A stretch of 64,000 nt of DNA from Blasia pusilla. Lineage: Eukaryota > Marchantiophyta > Marchantiopsida > Blasiales. Below the pieces are notes generated by a model, which was not told the origin of the DNA, ran no database searches, and saw only the letters and a program-made list of their open reading frames with translations. Shown piece after piece: positions 47,001 through 60,180 of the stretch. Position 1 is the first letter of the stretch, and every line of letters starts with the position of its first letter. Made by a program: the position numbers and the translations under genes. The stretch covers positions 22,258,001 through 22,322,000 of the forward strand of contig CM114274.1 of assembly GCA_050084515.1 (NCBI GenBank), read 5' to 3'.

Positions 47001-48363
47001 TTCAAAGATCCTATTAGAAAACCAAGGTCTTCTTAGTAAGCTCTTATCAATATTTCCCACGACAAGAAGAGTAAAGTCCTCTTCTTTGATTGACTAACTT
47101 CATTAGTAAAATTCTTTTGCAACGCCAAAGATAGAAGACTCCCCTTTGAGATTTCTCTTCACAATCTACTCTAAATTCTCAATACACACCCTCTTCTCGT
47201 TTTTCTTGAATAAGTCTTTATCATTGGCAACACCACGATAGTAATTGTCATCCATATTCACACATGCATGAAACACTTATATGGTACAAGAGTTTTTTTT
47301 GGAAAAAAGGCCGACTCTTTTCTTTAGCATAAATTCATAAGAAAAAATATTTCGAACTATCTAAGTGATCCTATCTTGTATTTCTTCCTTGAAAAAAATA
47401 ATCCATCTCTGCCACTCATACCTCTAATTCCTAACAAAAGACCTATACAACAAAGAGTCACACCTCTTCAATTCTCAGGATTTCCAAATTTTGTTGATAA
47501 TTTCTGAGAGCTTCCCAACCAACCATCCCAAAGAAGAATTTCCTTAATGTTCCTTCAACTTCTTGTTCTCTTCCATTGATCGATATGCGTTATGTTGCCC
47601 TAGTTTCTTTTCTAAATGAAGTACTATTTGTATTGAGGCAACCAGTTCAAACGCCATGATGTTCCTATCACGCTCTGCTCTATTCATTGACATTCTAAGA
47701 GTTCCGACCCTATATACCATCATTTGGTAATGCTCTAACATTGTGCAATGGTTTTCAACAACTATTATAAGGAAATCCACCATCACACCTCCCCATTTGC
47801 CTTTGAGCTTGTTCAAATCCATCTTCATATTCCAAATAATTAAAGCCTCTTCTTGAATATCATGTCCTAACGACAGGTATCAATATAGCCACGAGAGCCT
47901 TATGCGATTCATCTTGCTCCACAATCTCCACGTCCACGTTCACGTTCACGTCCTCCTCTGTATCTCATAATGCTCTATGTTTCCTCTTTTGACTATAGCT
48001 ATTGACTATTAGAGTTGAAACTATTTCTTCTTGAATGTCTCCTCTCTCTTCATCTTTAGGATCTCTCATATTTATATATTTCCACATCTTCTCCTAGAAA
48101 ATCCTACAAGTCTTCTTTTAAAATTCATTTTTTCGTCAAGCATGTGTGAACCAAATAAGCTCCCATATAGGAATTGTGGCATTCTTCTCCACCAAATCAA
48201 TGATTTATTGTCGCACTACTCCTCAGATTTATTGGCCCCAATTCACCAATATTTCCTTCCACGCCTCTCAATGTAAATGAAGGAAATTGATGTGTAATCC
48301 AACTTGTCAACTTAGGAAAAAGATAGATAGAAGCACTTTCATGAATAGCTCGAAATCTCCATC
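44081..48363. other. Unassigned sequence
   Basis: About 44540-45250 is open in three plus frames at once, which reflects C-rich composition rather than genes. A 112-codon frame at 45840-46178 (plus) and a coiled-coil-like 94-codon frame at 47544-47828 (minus) look protein-like but are unidentified. A short stretch near 47930-47960 encodes Arg/Gly/Glu repeats on the minus strand. Confidence 0.35.
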
Positions 48364-49780
48364 TTGAAAGTCCTCGACATCATAGCCATTTATGGGAACA
48401 TGCATCTACATCTCGAAGAGCCAGGAGTGGATTTTGCACCTCTGTTTTGTGCCCATGTACTTAGTTTGATAACCGCTTTGATACCCAAGGAGAAATCGTA
48501 TCTCTCTCCTTTCTTAATTCGGCTATATTCATCGGTCGAGGAAGTTACCAACGACAAGTCTTTGGAGTGGATCACAACTACACTAATTCAAAGACCACGA
48601 CCCACCGAAGCGTCTACTTCAAGTACAAGGGAGGTAGCAACTGCAACACCATCGGCCACACTGCAAAGCGTTCAGAGGACCAAGCAGAGGCCAACGGAAG
48701 GGTCTTCGTCCCGGCCACCTTCACAAACGTCTTCGTCCCGGCCACCTTAACAAACGCTTGAGGTACCAAGACCTAAGAGGATTTGGATGGAAATACGCCA
48801 AGAGTTGGAAGAGGCGGCTGAAGCAGCACAACCGGCGGTTATCCCTGCCGGTTTGCAAGACAATTTGGTTGTGCAGCCTGTGCACACCACCTTACGACAT
48901 CTAACTTCATTTTTGGAAGTGGCGAAGCCAATTCTTGAAGAACTGAGGGAGATGGGAAATTTATCCGACCAGGCGGCGGCATAAGACTACGTAGGACTTC
49001 TCAAGAACTTGCGTCGTGTCCAACTGCAGCAAATAGTCAACGAGTCAATGGAGCGCCAAAATCGGGCGCAAGAATGAAATTGGTGACCTCAAAAAGTCTC
49101 TTAGCCGAGCAAAAGCAGAGCTAGTAGAAGCAAGGTATGAAGCTCACAATGCCCGACAGTGGGAAAGCTTGGCGGTGCATATCGAGCATGGGGCAGATCA
49201 ACTCTTTGTACAGTTATAGCAATCTTTGCTGCACGCGGAGAAATTGCAAGAGCAAATTGATCTCCTCCAGGCCAATCTTTAGAGTATGAAAATGGAGAGT
49301 GCAAAGAAAAGGAAGATGATCGTGGAACACCAACATACCAACAGTGATTTGATATCGCACTGGAGCCAAATCCCAACGAAGATTGCGGTGTTGGAAGCAG
49401 AGCATAAACTTAGGGCGGAAGTACAGCAAAAACCAGAAAAGCCCACGACATAATTACAGAGGCGATTCAAAATTTTGACACACAGATCACATAAGAGCTG
49501 GCCTATGTCGACTCGTATTGGGAAAGATAGATGCATAATGTTGCACTTCCTGAGGTAGCAGAATCGCCGTGTTTGTAAGAACCGTCCATAGCGCCTTTTG
49601 TACCTTCAGAGGTAAGAGTGCAAAACAAAATTTTAGGTTCTTCGAAGGTAGTAGAAAATTGGAGGGAGAGAATGAAGAATAACACGCCGAATCTTGTTAA
49701 CAGACCGTCGACCATACATGGCCGACCCCCTCTTGACATTGAAATCGTAGAGTTTACAGATGACAAGAGTCCTTAGAAGT
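48364..49780 (+). pseudogene. gag-like fragment of an LTR element
   Basis: The first frame (48364-48750) gives a helical domain (HVLSLITALIPKEKS...LIRLYSS) followed by a Ser/Thr/Pro/Arg-rich linker. A second frame (48787-48984) is Glu/Leu-rich, and broken coiled-coil-like pieces follow to about 49340. The arrangement resembles plant retroelement gag or transposon-encoded protein, and it is directly followed by a polypurine tract and an LTR start. No RT or integrase is present between, so this is either a deleted element or a non-autonomous one. Confidence 0.45.
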
Positions 49781-49829
49781 AGCAAAGAGGTACACTAGGT
49801 TAGAATGTTTTCCAGGACGGCTCACATTT

Positions 49830-51115
49830 AAGTGAGGGGGTATGTGAAAACCCACTCTTATGAGAAATTTGAAAATTTGATGTTTTGTACTGAATTATAG
49901 TAAAGTCTTTATGAAGTGAAGATTAAAGACTCACTGCTGAAAGTAAAGAGTCTTCCTTTACTCTAATTGTGTGAGAGGAGCCATGGATAGAGCTCTAATG
50001 AGAAGACAAGAAATGGTAGAATATTAAGGATTGTCTTGGAAGAGTGAGAATTGTGTAAAAGTAGGAAAATATAGGAAAAGAAGTTAGAAGAGGAAGCGAG
50101 GGTACTTCGCAATGAAGACCGCACAAAGAACGGTATAAAAGACTGTCAACAAAGACTAGAGAGGACACACGAAGACTCCAGAGCAAAGACTAAGAACTCA
50201 AAGAAGGAAGAGGAAGAAGCGGAAGAGGTCAAAGAGTCTTTGCAAAAGTGGACATGAATATTAAGAAGAGGAATAGAAAGATAGAGAATTCCCGGGAGAA
50301 AGCTGAAGTAAGGACTCTTCACGGCAACAGAAGGATAAGGGTCTTTGCGCGAAGATAGGATAGGAAAGAGAAAGACTACAAATACTAGGAAGAGTCTTTG
50401 CGAAGAACGGCGAAGAGTGTGAAGACTACGAAGACTGAACCGTCGCGGCGGTTTCGGAAGCCAGAAAAGGGAGAGTCACGGAAGTTATAGCCATTTAAAA
50501 GAGAGCGGAAAGGAAACGCCAAGATAATGAATAGTATTAGGAAGATGGAGGGTTGGAGAATTGGAATCAAAGCGCTAGTATTAACAGTTAGAAATCTAGA
50601 TTAGAGCAGGAAGATCAATCGGAACTATAAATACTATTTAAAGAGCAATTAGTAGAAGAAGGGATCATCGTTTTCCCGTGTATCTTGAACTCCTCAATGT
50701 TGTCTCGTGTATCTTGAGTTGATTGGCAATCTTGGTGAGAGTGTAAGGAGTTTTGTTGGGGGATGATCCAAGCTGAAGAGTCTTTTACTTTTGGAAGCTT
50801 GTACTACTTCTGAGTTCTTTCCGCTCTTTGATATAGAAGAAGAGTCTTCTTTCTTCTTTCGGGCTTGATCTATTTACCATTTACCATTCTTTTTGAGGTG
50901 CGGAACTGAATGTGGAACCTATTGGGCTGCAGTAAAGATGAGAGTTGAGTCTTGTAGTTTCAAAATTCCAAAAGATAATCAGGAAGAAGCATAGGAAATC
51001 TGTTAGACAGTGAGTAACCTACCATGACAAATTTAGTTCTGAAAGTAGGGTGAGCCGCCACTCTTGAGGAGGTCTCTTTGAGGTCTTCGTGGAGCTTGGT
51101 TATTGCAGATTCACA
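49830..51115 (+). mobile_element. Polypurine tract and 3' LTR of a gag-only element
   Basis: AAGTGAGGGGG (49830-49840) is a polypurine tract, and the LTR appears to start two bases later with TGTGAAAACCC (49843). A TATA box, TATAAATA, lies at 50626-50633. TTCACA at 51110-51115 mirrors the TGTGAA start and is the best candidate end, but related sequence continues to about 51200, so the right boundary is uncertain. Words of the type GAAGAGTCTT / AAGACTC occur many times through the block. No matching 5' LTR is present in the window. Confidence 0.55.
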
Positions 51116-51270
51116 AGAGTCTTTTTCTACACTTGAGAAGAGTCTTTTCTATGAGGAAAGAAGACTATCTTATCTTTTCTTTATTTTTGTGAAGTTAGAG
51201 TTGTTAGAGTTAGTGAAGCATTTTAAGTGAAGATAGAAGTTATTCTTGTTATTTCTTATTAGACCTCTTT

Positions 51271-54200
51271 TTACTTAGGAAATAGTGGTCTCTTGGGAAT
51301 GAACTTAATACTTTTTGATAGAAAGAGTATCTTTTTCCTTGAGTTGTACATTACATATGGCACCTTTTTAGCCAAGGGTAACCCCCTTTGCTCATTTTTT
51401 CGAGCGCATGCTAGACGACCAACACACTCACGCATCAAATTCCCACCAAGCAATAGAAGATCATCATCATCACCACATGTGCTTCTAACCTTAGACAATA
51501 ACTTGGACAGTTGTGAATTTGCAAGACCAATACCCCTATTGCCAATGACAACTTCATGCTTGGTCTCACCATTGCTGGAATATTCATGTTCTATCTGACA
51601 CCATGTGTTTCTCTTCTTGTCTTCCCCAATAGGTCCGCAAGCGCCTTCGCTATCATTGTCACATAATTTATCTCTGCCATCTATCTCCAAAATTGACCAA
51701 GTGTCCATGTGCATCACATCACAATTCAATTCCTCCATGAATAAAGCACACATCCCACCTTGCGTTGTTCCTTGTTTTGTGCCTAGTATCCTCACAATAT
51801 CTTCTACACGGTATCCACTCATTAGTAAACTCTTCATCTGTTGTTTACATATGTTTCCCTTCAAATTCCAAGGCCAATCACATGTACAATATTCTAATTG
51901 GTAATTTTAGACATCATATACAATTCCGGCCCTGGTTTGACTTTTCACCAATGCCCTTGTCGATGATGTAATATCTTATGGAAGTTATCTTATCTCAACT
52001 CAATTGGTTTCCGATTGCCCCTCTAATCCTTTGGTCCATAGTTGCAATGAAATACTGTGTAGCAGCCCTTGTTACTTGAAGCTTATACTCTTTTCGCACT
52101 TTTGAAGTCTTATTCCGTGAGGGTCATTCATGTGGAAGGGATATGTTCTTCATCCATAAGTTGGTGCTTGCTGAGCCATTGCCATGACCTTCCCCTTGCA
52201 AGAAATCATCAAGCCTAGCCTACGGTATGTATGCAATGTCACCCCTACCCCATAGTGCGAGGTCGTCATAATTCAATAGACCAGAAGGCAAAGTTTATTT
52301 TACTTGGAGCTTGGACATGGCGAGGATTCAATTAACCAAATGAAGTCAAGGTCCGGACCAAGTTGTAACATCGACAGAGGGCATACCAAGCTCGACACCT
52401 ACAATATCTGGAAAGATCCACTTGTCCTCCTATGTCTATCATTCACTTGGCCATGGCATTACACGGAAAAGAACGTGTATTGTTTACATTGACAATAAAC
52501 CATGAATACTGTGAAAAACATATACAAAACCATTCCACGATGGGAAAGGGAAAGTACATTGTGTCAAATTTGCATTGCAGAATTTACATCACATGGATAG
52601 TGTGGACCGAGGCCTCAGTAGCATATGGTGCAAAAGTTCAGTTAGGCACTCCACCATGGCAGTATGCAATTTTGTTGCAACATACTAAAATGTTGCAATG
52701 TTGGAGTGGAATAGCATATGAGTACTACAAGTACTCAGATTGTAGGACTCATTGTAGCCCATTTTCACAGACCCTTCCTTGTTGCAAGTATGAATACTCT
52801 GAAAAAACACACACAACCATTCCATGGTGGGAAAAGGAAAGTACATTGTGTCAAATTTACATTGCAGAATTTACATCACAGGGACAACTCAATTGAGGCA
52901 TGAGTTGCATATAGTGCAAAAGTTAAGGTGGGACTCATTGTAGCTACTAGCAATACCCATCCCCCCATTTTCATCACAGGGACAACTAAATTGAGGCGAG
53001 TTGCATATGGTGCAAAATACTCGTTAGATTGTACACAAGTTTAGGGTGGCATTCCACCACTACAACATACAAAAATGGGTCAACATACTCAAATGTTGCA
53101 ATGTTGGAGTGGAATAGCATACTCAGATTGTAAGGCTCAGTCTGGATTGTTATCCCCCCTACAGTAAAACTTTAGTGATGAAGAGGAATACTCAAAGTCT
53201 CGCCTTTGCTCTTTTTATTGCCAACGATGCCATATTTGTAGATGAACCCTTCTTCAGTGATGCCGCTTTGTGACATGGTGGAACCCTTCTAGGGTGCACA
53301 TGCTTTGAAGTTGAGCTATTCTTGTTTGTTTATTTCACCCATTTAGCTTTTGCATTCGGCTTCTTCCTCTTAATTTGGGATGACGCGGTACCATTTAGCG
53401 GGCAACAAGTTCCCTTCAGAGGACTCATTCGGTGAATTGTCCAGAATATCATGGCAATGTGCCATGGGCGAACTATCAAGTACACTAGCGTTGAAATTGG
53501 CTGTGTCCGAAGGTGCCTTGCATTGTGGACCTCCAAGTTTAAATCATTGTAAAGGGTAGCAAGCGCGTTCAAAGCATGACAATGAGAGTCGCTCTTCTCT
53601 ACTACATTCGTACCAACATCGCATTGTTGCACTGCTTGTTTGCCTCCATTGTTTGGGACAAGGGTTACACCCTCCAAGTGATATGCAACAGACACAAAGT
53701 CCATATCTGCAACTGAGATAAATTCCATATTCGCAATGTTCTCTGGTCCAGGGCCTTCTCCAAGGGGACTCCCACTTTCCATGCAAGGAACACCTACTAC
53801 ATGAGACTCCTGATTCAGTAACCCACCATTGCTCAATTGTGTGGACTCAACGCTGTGAAGAGATCATGTTGGTGATTGACCCAAATGTCCAAAAGACTTG
53901 GGAGTGCCAATTGGTGTATGCCCAACTTGTGAATCTGCCACCATACTACCTAATTCGTCATCCTAGTTGGCTGTAGTAGGGGAATTCCCACATTTTAGCT
54001 CCTCTATAACTACCCGGTTTGCCCACTCAGACCCTAGTTCATTGTCCTTAACCTTGTCTTCTTTATAAGAATTTTCTCATGAGGATTTCCCTCGGATTCC
54101 ACCAAACTCCTCGCTAGTGGATACTATACTACTTGTGTTGATAAGTGGCACATCTGCAGACGTATGCGTGCGGGTTCCATTGCGCCCTCCCGAGGACTTA

Positions 54201-55754
54201 CCCTTACAAGACCTTGTCATAGAGGTAGGTATGTGCAACCCATCCTTGCTACCAAGGTCATTTGTTTTTCTCTTGACTCTAGCTTCATGCCTAAGTTGCT
54301 TTCTTGTTGTGCTCTAGAATTTTCTTCATTGGCCCCACCCATAGTCATATCAGATTCCAAGCAGCCGAAGTCTTCTTACACTCTTCATGCAGAATTTCAG
54401 ATATGCAAGGGGCCGGGTACTTATCTTGGATGCATTAGTGGTAGACTTAACTCTGTCCATCCAAAATTTCTTAGTAGCCTTATTGGCCAAGGGAAGTTGG
54501 TCAACCTAATCCCATTCCCTCATTTGAAGTTCTACGTGATGAGCAACCCATGTTGTTTTATCCACGTACAATGCTAAATACATTTTTTTATGCATTGCTG
54601 AAATGTAATCTAAGGACCTGTAAAAGATTTCTCCAAGAAGGTAGAATGTAGAGTGGAACAACAATGAACCTGTACCTACTTTCACCTTCATAATTGATGT
54701 AAACTCTCCATGGAGTCAGAATCTTGCTCATAGGGTCATCATACTCTCTTCCACTGCCGTTTGAAGGATGTTGCACACTAGTTCCGTATCTTTAACACTA
54801 GCCTTAAGCCGATTGGTAAGGTCACAGTGAAGGAGGGGGTCTAGAAGATCCTTCCAACATGTGATTCCCATAAATTCTTGCATGTTGGACTCCATTGCTT
54901 GTATGAGAGGTGGAGGATGGCCTACCTCCCCATTTTCCGACAACTCATGCATGTCATATTTATGGGTAAGTTAAATGCGTTGTCTCTTGAGAAATTCTGT
55001 CCAGTTCTTTGCAATCCTACGCCTAGGATCTCCAACTCTCCGCTCTACGGCTCTTGCTTTCTGCTTGGTATCCAATACAAATTTGGGACCCTGATCAGGA
55101 TGCGATGGCTTCCTCCTTGCCTTCTACTTACGAATGAGGAAATTTTCTGCAAGCTTGTGCGCGACCCTCAAGTGAACATTAAACCTTTCTTTGCTTGGTA
55201 GGGGAGCAACATACCGGTTGCATGGCAAACATTCCCACTTCTTTTTGGCAGCATTGCAAGCATACACCACGTTCAAACCACACCATTCAGAAGTGTTACC
55301 AATTACCAAAGCCACAACAGGCGAGGCCACCACTCGAATTTATGCAATTGGGTTGTGTGTATGCAGATTGTGTGGGACTTGCTTATGCATCTGTTTGCCC
55401 CACATGTTTCTTTCCAAACGATAGAAGGTTCTTGAGGTTCTCATGATTTGGAGATTGATTGCAGGTCACCGATTGTTGGGTTGCTTGTCTTGTGAGAACG
55501 TTAGGTTCCTCACATACTTCCTCCCCCCTACAATTCTTATGCTTGCGGCTCCTAGATTCTTGCAAAAGAGCTGAATTCTTGCACATTTGTGCCCTCCTCA
55601 TGTCAAGAACCTCCCATCGCAAATCATGAACCCAATCTGAATCATCATTGGAGGAATTGTTCCATTCAACATCACTACCAATGCCCCCTCCTTCACAATG
55701 AAAATTTTCATTTGACATTACAGTAGCCATGCTGGTTTGCCTCCCTCTCCACAC
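51271..55754 (-). pseudogene. Unidentified multi-part minus-strand coding remnant with a C2H2-like finger
   Basis: Protein-like minus-strand segments occur at 55754-55383 (Ser/Asn/Asp-rich N-terminal region), 55333-55124 (WECLPCNRYVAP, then RFNVHLRVAHK: a C2H2-like finger), 54950-54500 (helical, with FHSTFYLLGEIFYRSLDYISAMHKK), 53836-53330 and 51864-51271 (Cys- and Gly-rich, with basic C-terminus). They could be exons of a gene or pieces of a transposon protein. Stops between them and a tandem repeat at 52.5-53.1 kb argue for decay. None has a true, well-placed ATG except possibly in the 55.7-kb segment. I cannot name a family. Confidence 0.3.
52494..53130. repeat. Imperfect tandem duplication, ~290-400-bp unit
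   Basis: The segment with 'gggaaa(g/a)ggaaagtacattgtgtcaaattt(g/a)cattgcagaatttacatcac' occurs at about 52535 and 52826. 'caacatact(a/c)aaatgttgcaatgttggagtggaatagcata' occurs at about 52678 and 53081. 'catcacagggacaact(c/a)aattgaggc' occurs at about 52874 and 52974. The pieces form a nested duplication of about 2-2.5 units. Confidence 0.8.
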
Positions 55755-56322
55755 TCCAACAACAACAATTGCCCAACTAAGCTCGCTCCTCCGTTTTTCC
55801 CAAAATGTCCCACCTATCTCCCAGCTAGAATATACTTGACTAATTGCAGCCTTCTCAACCCCAAGCCCTAGCGCACTTCTACCATATTAGATACAAGGCA
55901 ATGGGAATTATTGTGATTTTCTCCTAACAAGTCATATAACAAGCTTCGTATGTTGCTTCAATTGCGCAAGCATGGTGTGCAATGGATGGCGTGTCGAACC
56001 GCTGCCCTAAACACTCAAATGAACACCAAATAGGTGCCAAGCAAAACATCATAACTCTAGTGGACTCACGCTACGATGATCGCGCTTTGGAGAGGCTTTT
56101 GGAGACGAAACGCAGAACATATTTGTGTGTTTCATGCATTTTTGGTTGTGACGAGGAAACATGGACCAAACACGAACCAAGACTTGAGATGAGTTGAGTC
56201 TTGGAAGGTCGGTTGCCAAAGAGGCAAGAATGAGTTTTGGAACACGATAAGCGTTTGGGGTTTTGATTGTGTTTGGGACCATAACGTTTAGACCCAAGAT
56301 GCATTTGGAACAAATAAGAGCG

Positions 56323-57009
56323 TGTTGGAAAGCTTATCCCAAGACTCTTCCAGAAAGCAAATATCTCATCAAATACGTCAGTACAAGCTGAGATATTGGC
56401 CAAAACAATTGTAAGAGCAATTGGGTTGAGGGCCAATATGAGGGCCCCGACTGTCTTTCCCTAAAGTTAGGGGGAGGGCAGGGATCCCCAGAAGTACTAG
56501 TAAGAAGGAGTCTCTCCAAGGATTCTTGGAACATAAACCCCACGTTGAGCACCAAACAGTGTCTCAAGGGCACGAGATGGAACGGGAGTTTGGCATTGGA
56601 ATTCGAAACCCAAACCTGATCCAAGGGAGTGGATTTTGTAAGCCACACTTGGATTCACAAAGTGTGGTTTACAAATTCATTTTGTGTGAGTTGCAATTAG
56701 GGATTCGTTGGATTTCTACTGGAAATTTGAAACCGCTAGGCACGAAACGCCGTTTGAGGTCCCTCAACCGACCAGAAAGTCTGTCCCAACTCTTTCAAGA
56801 CTTGCGTGCGTTGTAAACAGCGAAACTAGGAAGGTTGAGATTAATGAGAGTCCGAGTCAAGAAATTGGCAAGTTAGAACCGCTGATTGATCCATACCCAA
56901 CTAATGTGAGTGCGTGTTTGGATGCAAATCAACGTTGAGAGCTTGTCCTACTGAACGTTCATTTCCGCAACAACAAAGATTAACGTTCAAGGAGAGTAGG
57001 CGCACAACA
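56323..57009 (+). mobile_element. 5' LTR of a Ty1/copia-style retrotransposon
   Basis: Begins TGTTG and ends CAACA, a perfect 5-bp terminal inverted repeat, for 687 bp. Two bases later comes a canonical primer-binding site. An imperfect 13-bp hairpin lies inside (GTAAGCCACACTT at 56638-56650 with its complement at 56660-56672, one G:T pair). No 3' LTR was found in the remaining 7 kb, so the element is truncated or much decayed. The assignment to Ty1/copia rather than another LTR order rests on style only. Confidence 0.65.
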
Positions 57010-57011
57010 CG

Positions 57012-57023
57012 TGGTATCAGAGC
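57012..57023 (+). promoter_or_regulatory. tRNA-iMet primer-binding site
   Basis: TGGTATCAGAGC is the standard plant primer-binding site, complementary to the 3' end of initiator-methionine tRNA, located 2 bases after the LTR end. It primes minus-strand DNA synthesis of the element. Confidence 0.9.
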
Positions 57024-58445
57024 AAATCCTTGGTGAGCGCAAACTTGGGATTGTAGAAGATCTAGACATTTGAGAAGAACTCAAGCAAGGAGACCTTGAT
57101 GCTCGACCATAATCACGTGTTTCTTCACAATACGGCTTCTTTAGTCTTTGTGTTTGGAGGTGGTCGAGCTTCTTATATAAGATTACATTGCGAGAACGCA
57201 TGTCGAATTTGAAGCTTATGATTATAGGAGATATAGTGGCAGACCTTGGTAGGAGAGACCTTCTAATGAAAGCGTTACTCACCTTTGATACGACGAGCAC
57301 GATTTACATGGCTCGCAACAACACAATAGCCGAGGGCGGAAAGTGCAACACATGTTGGAACGAGCCATTGTGCTGAAAGTGCGGTGGGGAGAAGTCTTTG
57401 TATTCATTCGCCAACAAGATGAGAGTTACTGCAAAGGCAGATGGATGGAAGATTGAGTGCACATAAATGTTTAAATGTGCGGAAGATTTGTTGAAGATGG
57501 AAGCATTCGTGTTCCACAGTCTAACATTGGAGGAGCAACGCACGGTATTGGCACCTCTACAAGGCATGCAAAATATCATTTTTTGTCAAAGAGATTGGCA
57601 ATGGGTATTGGTTGCATAGTAGCCTCATACATTATACATGGGATACTAGACCAGTGTAATGCTCCGATTAGATCATGTGCTAGTAAGGATTATGGTATGC
57701 CCATCCGTGTGAATGCCCCTCCCACATTCTAAGATACTTGTAGGAGAGTGGCTCTTGCTGAGTTTACCAGGAGAAAAGTCGGGCATGAAGTACAGACAAA
57801 GGCTCATGGTGAATCCTTGCTAGCGGCTCATATTGGGTGTGATAGTGCTCCTGGGAATATGCCTACATGGAGTATCTTAATGGTCTCTGTGATGCAATAC
57901 TTATGCATCACTTGCTTGGTGCTCTTCAATTTAATATTTTTGAAATTCCTAGTCAGTTGATGCAAAGGTGTATGCCCCTGCTTGAGGGTGCTAAGAGGGG
58001 TAATCCAACAAGCTAAGAGGCTACTATGACAGGTAACCCAACAAGATTTTATAAGTGGCCTCTTGGCCCTCTTCAATCCGACTGTGTATGATTCATATAG
58101 TGGCAATGTGTTCCATGTGGAATTATGGCTACCGCAAGTATGACATGACTTTCTATGGGTAATGGGGTAATGTGGCCAATTGCAATATGGTGACGTGGGT
58201 AGATATATTACTTGAGATTGGTAGTTGGAAACTATCCCAGGATAGAAAGATCTATCTTACCCCTTCTTACCCATACATGTTTCCCCTTGTTCAATCTAGA
58301 GGGATAAACCCTTATACGGCCCAACTTAAGCCAATGATGCATTCCATAATTTTGTATTCTTCATTTTCTTCCAATGGAGTCTTTATATGACCATAAAGGC
58401 AATCTAATTGTAGGCTTTGCTATATTGTGAAGTGTTTAGTTTATC
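57024..58445 (+). other. Decayed internal region after the primer site; no ORF assigned
   Basis: Expected to hold gag. A Cys-rich patch (KCNTCWNEPLC at about 57340-57372, a stop, then KCGGE) might be a ruined zinc knuckle, but spacing does not fit CCHC well. Frames at 57475-57732 and 57748-57960 are not recognisable. Confidence 0.35.
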
Positions 58446-58449
58446 AACC

Positions 58450-60180
58450 CAATGAACTAAACTGCATTCTGCACACAAAATAGCTAAACCCCCCCTTACA
58501 TGCATTCCTTTCCCAGTGAGTGCTAAGGTTTACAGCTTTGCAGGTTCGGCAGTGACCAGGGAATAGAATCCTAAATTTTTGTAGATGGACCCTCCATTCC
58601 AAATGCGCTTATCGCATTGCAAGGTAATTCATTTCATTTCCAGATTTCTCAAGGCATGTAAGCTAGAGGCATTCAAGATCTTCGTATTCAGTTATGGATG
58701 GATCATCCATTCTTGATCCACACTGTATGTTCTTCTTAATGCTAAATTTAGGCCAATGGCTAAAATTACAAAAGAAATTAAAAGAAAACCTACATTCAAA
58801 TCCTGCAAAATACATATCATTGAAGCCATTGTAAACCCCTTATTTGCCCCATATTTGAACTAGTTATCTTAGGTAATGGTGTGAACTCACGAGCACATCA
58901 ACCCTGTGTTATAAATTGGATTCTGCTTGCACAATGTCAGATATTTTAAACCTTCAATTTCATATATTCATATGAAGTGTCCACTTTAACCCTACACACT
59001 AAACTACACTCTGCTGACATAATAGCTAAACCCTTACCCACCACCCTCCTTTATGGATTCCCTTTGCAATATAGGGAAATTTATCTACAGTGCTACAGGG
59101 ATATTTAAGTAGGTTTGAAGAGTTGCATATATATATGAGTAGGGTATTGCTTTGTATCCTCTTAGGGATGGAACCTATATTCCTGATCCAAATTGTATCT
59201 TTTACTGTTGTACTTTGCCAACCAAACCCTAAATTGATCCCCATATAGGGAATTATAGCAAGAGTTTGTCCAAAAAAATATTCCTAAGCGTGTATTTAGG
59301 ATTCAAGCCAACCTAAACCCTACACATTCAAGGATCAAGACCAAGCAGAATGGATGCAACATTCATTCCTAGTCGAGGTATTGCAATGGAGGGTTCATTC
59401 TCATCATTGCCAATTTTTTAAGCTTGTAAAGTTTGTATTCTGCCCACACAATCTCAGATATTTAAAACCTTGAATTTCAGATATTCATAACTAGTGTCAA
59501 GTTTATTAAACGTGTATAGTAAACTGCACTCTCACATAATAGCTAGTCCCTTACCAACCACCCCCTCCATGGATTCCCTTACCAATAGAGGGAATTTTAT
59601 CTACAATGCCATAGGGGAATTTAAGCATGCTTGAAGGGTTGCATATAAGCAAGGTATTACTTTAGGGTAATGGTAATTCTGTCATGGATGGAACCTCCAT
59701 TCCTAATCCAGAGATCTCAATCCAGGATTCATTCATTTTGTTGCCCAGTGTATTTTGTATTGTTGTACCTAGCCAACCAAACCCTAAATTGATCCCCATG
59801 GCTGAAATTCCAACAGGAATTTGGGCACAACATAAATTAGAAAGGGAAATTTATGTACACTTCTTTAAGAAAATTTATGCAGGTTTCACTCAGTGCATAT
59901 AAGTAGGGTATTACTCTAGGGTATAGGTAATTGTGCCATGGATGGAACCTCCATTCCTAATCCACATATTTCATTGCAGAGTTGATTAATTTCATTGCCT
60001 ACATTTCCAAAGGTTGTAAAGTTCACGATATTCAAGACCATCCAATTTTGTCATGGATGGGGTCTCTATTCGGCCTCCAAACTCTCTTCTTTAGTGTTGT
60101 AGGTGGCCAACCAAACCCTTATCTAATCCTCATCGCTGAAATTCTAACAGGAGTTTGTGCACAACATAAATTATGAAAAA
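58450..60180. repeat. Diverged tandem repeats, ~520-550-bp unit with inner sub-repeats
   Basis: 'taaactgcactct...aatagctaaaccc' type blocks start at about 58452, 59003 and 59521. 'atggatggaacctccattcctaatcca' type blocks occur at about 58686, 59168, 59683 and 59939, with a weaker one near 60051. 'ccaaccaaaccctaaattgatccccat' recurs at about 59218 and 59773, with a weaker form at 60105. About three long units, with the last partially re-duplicated at ~255 bp. No coding content. Confidence 0.75.
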
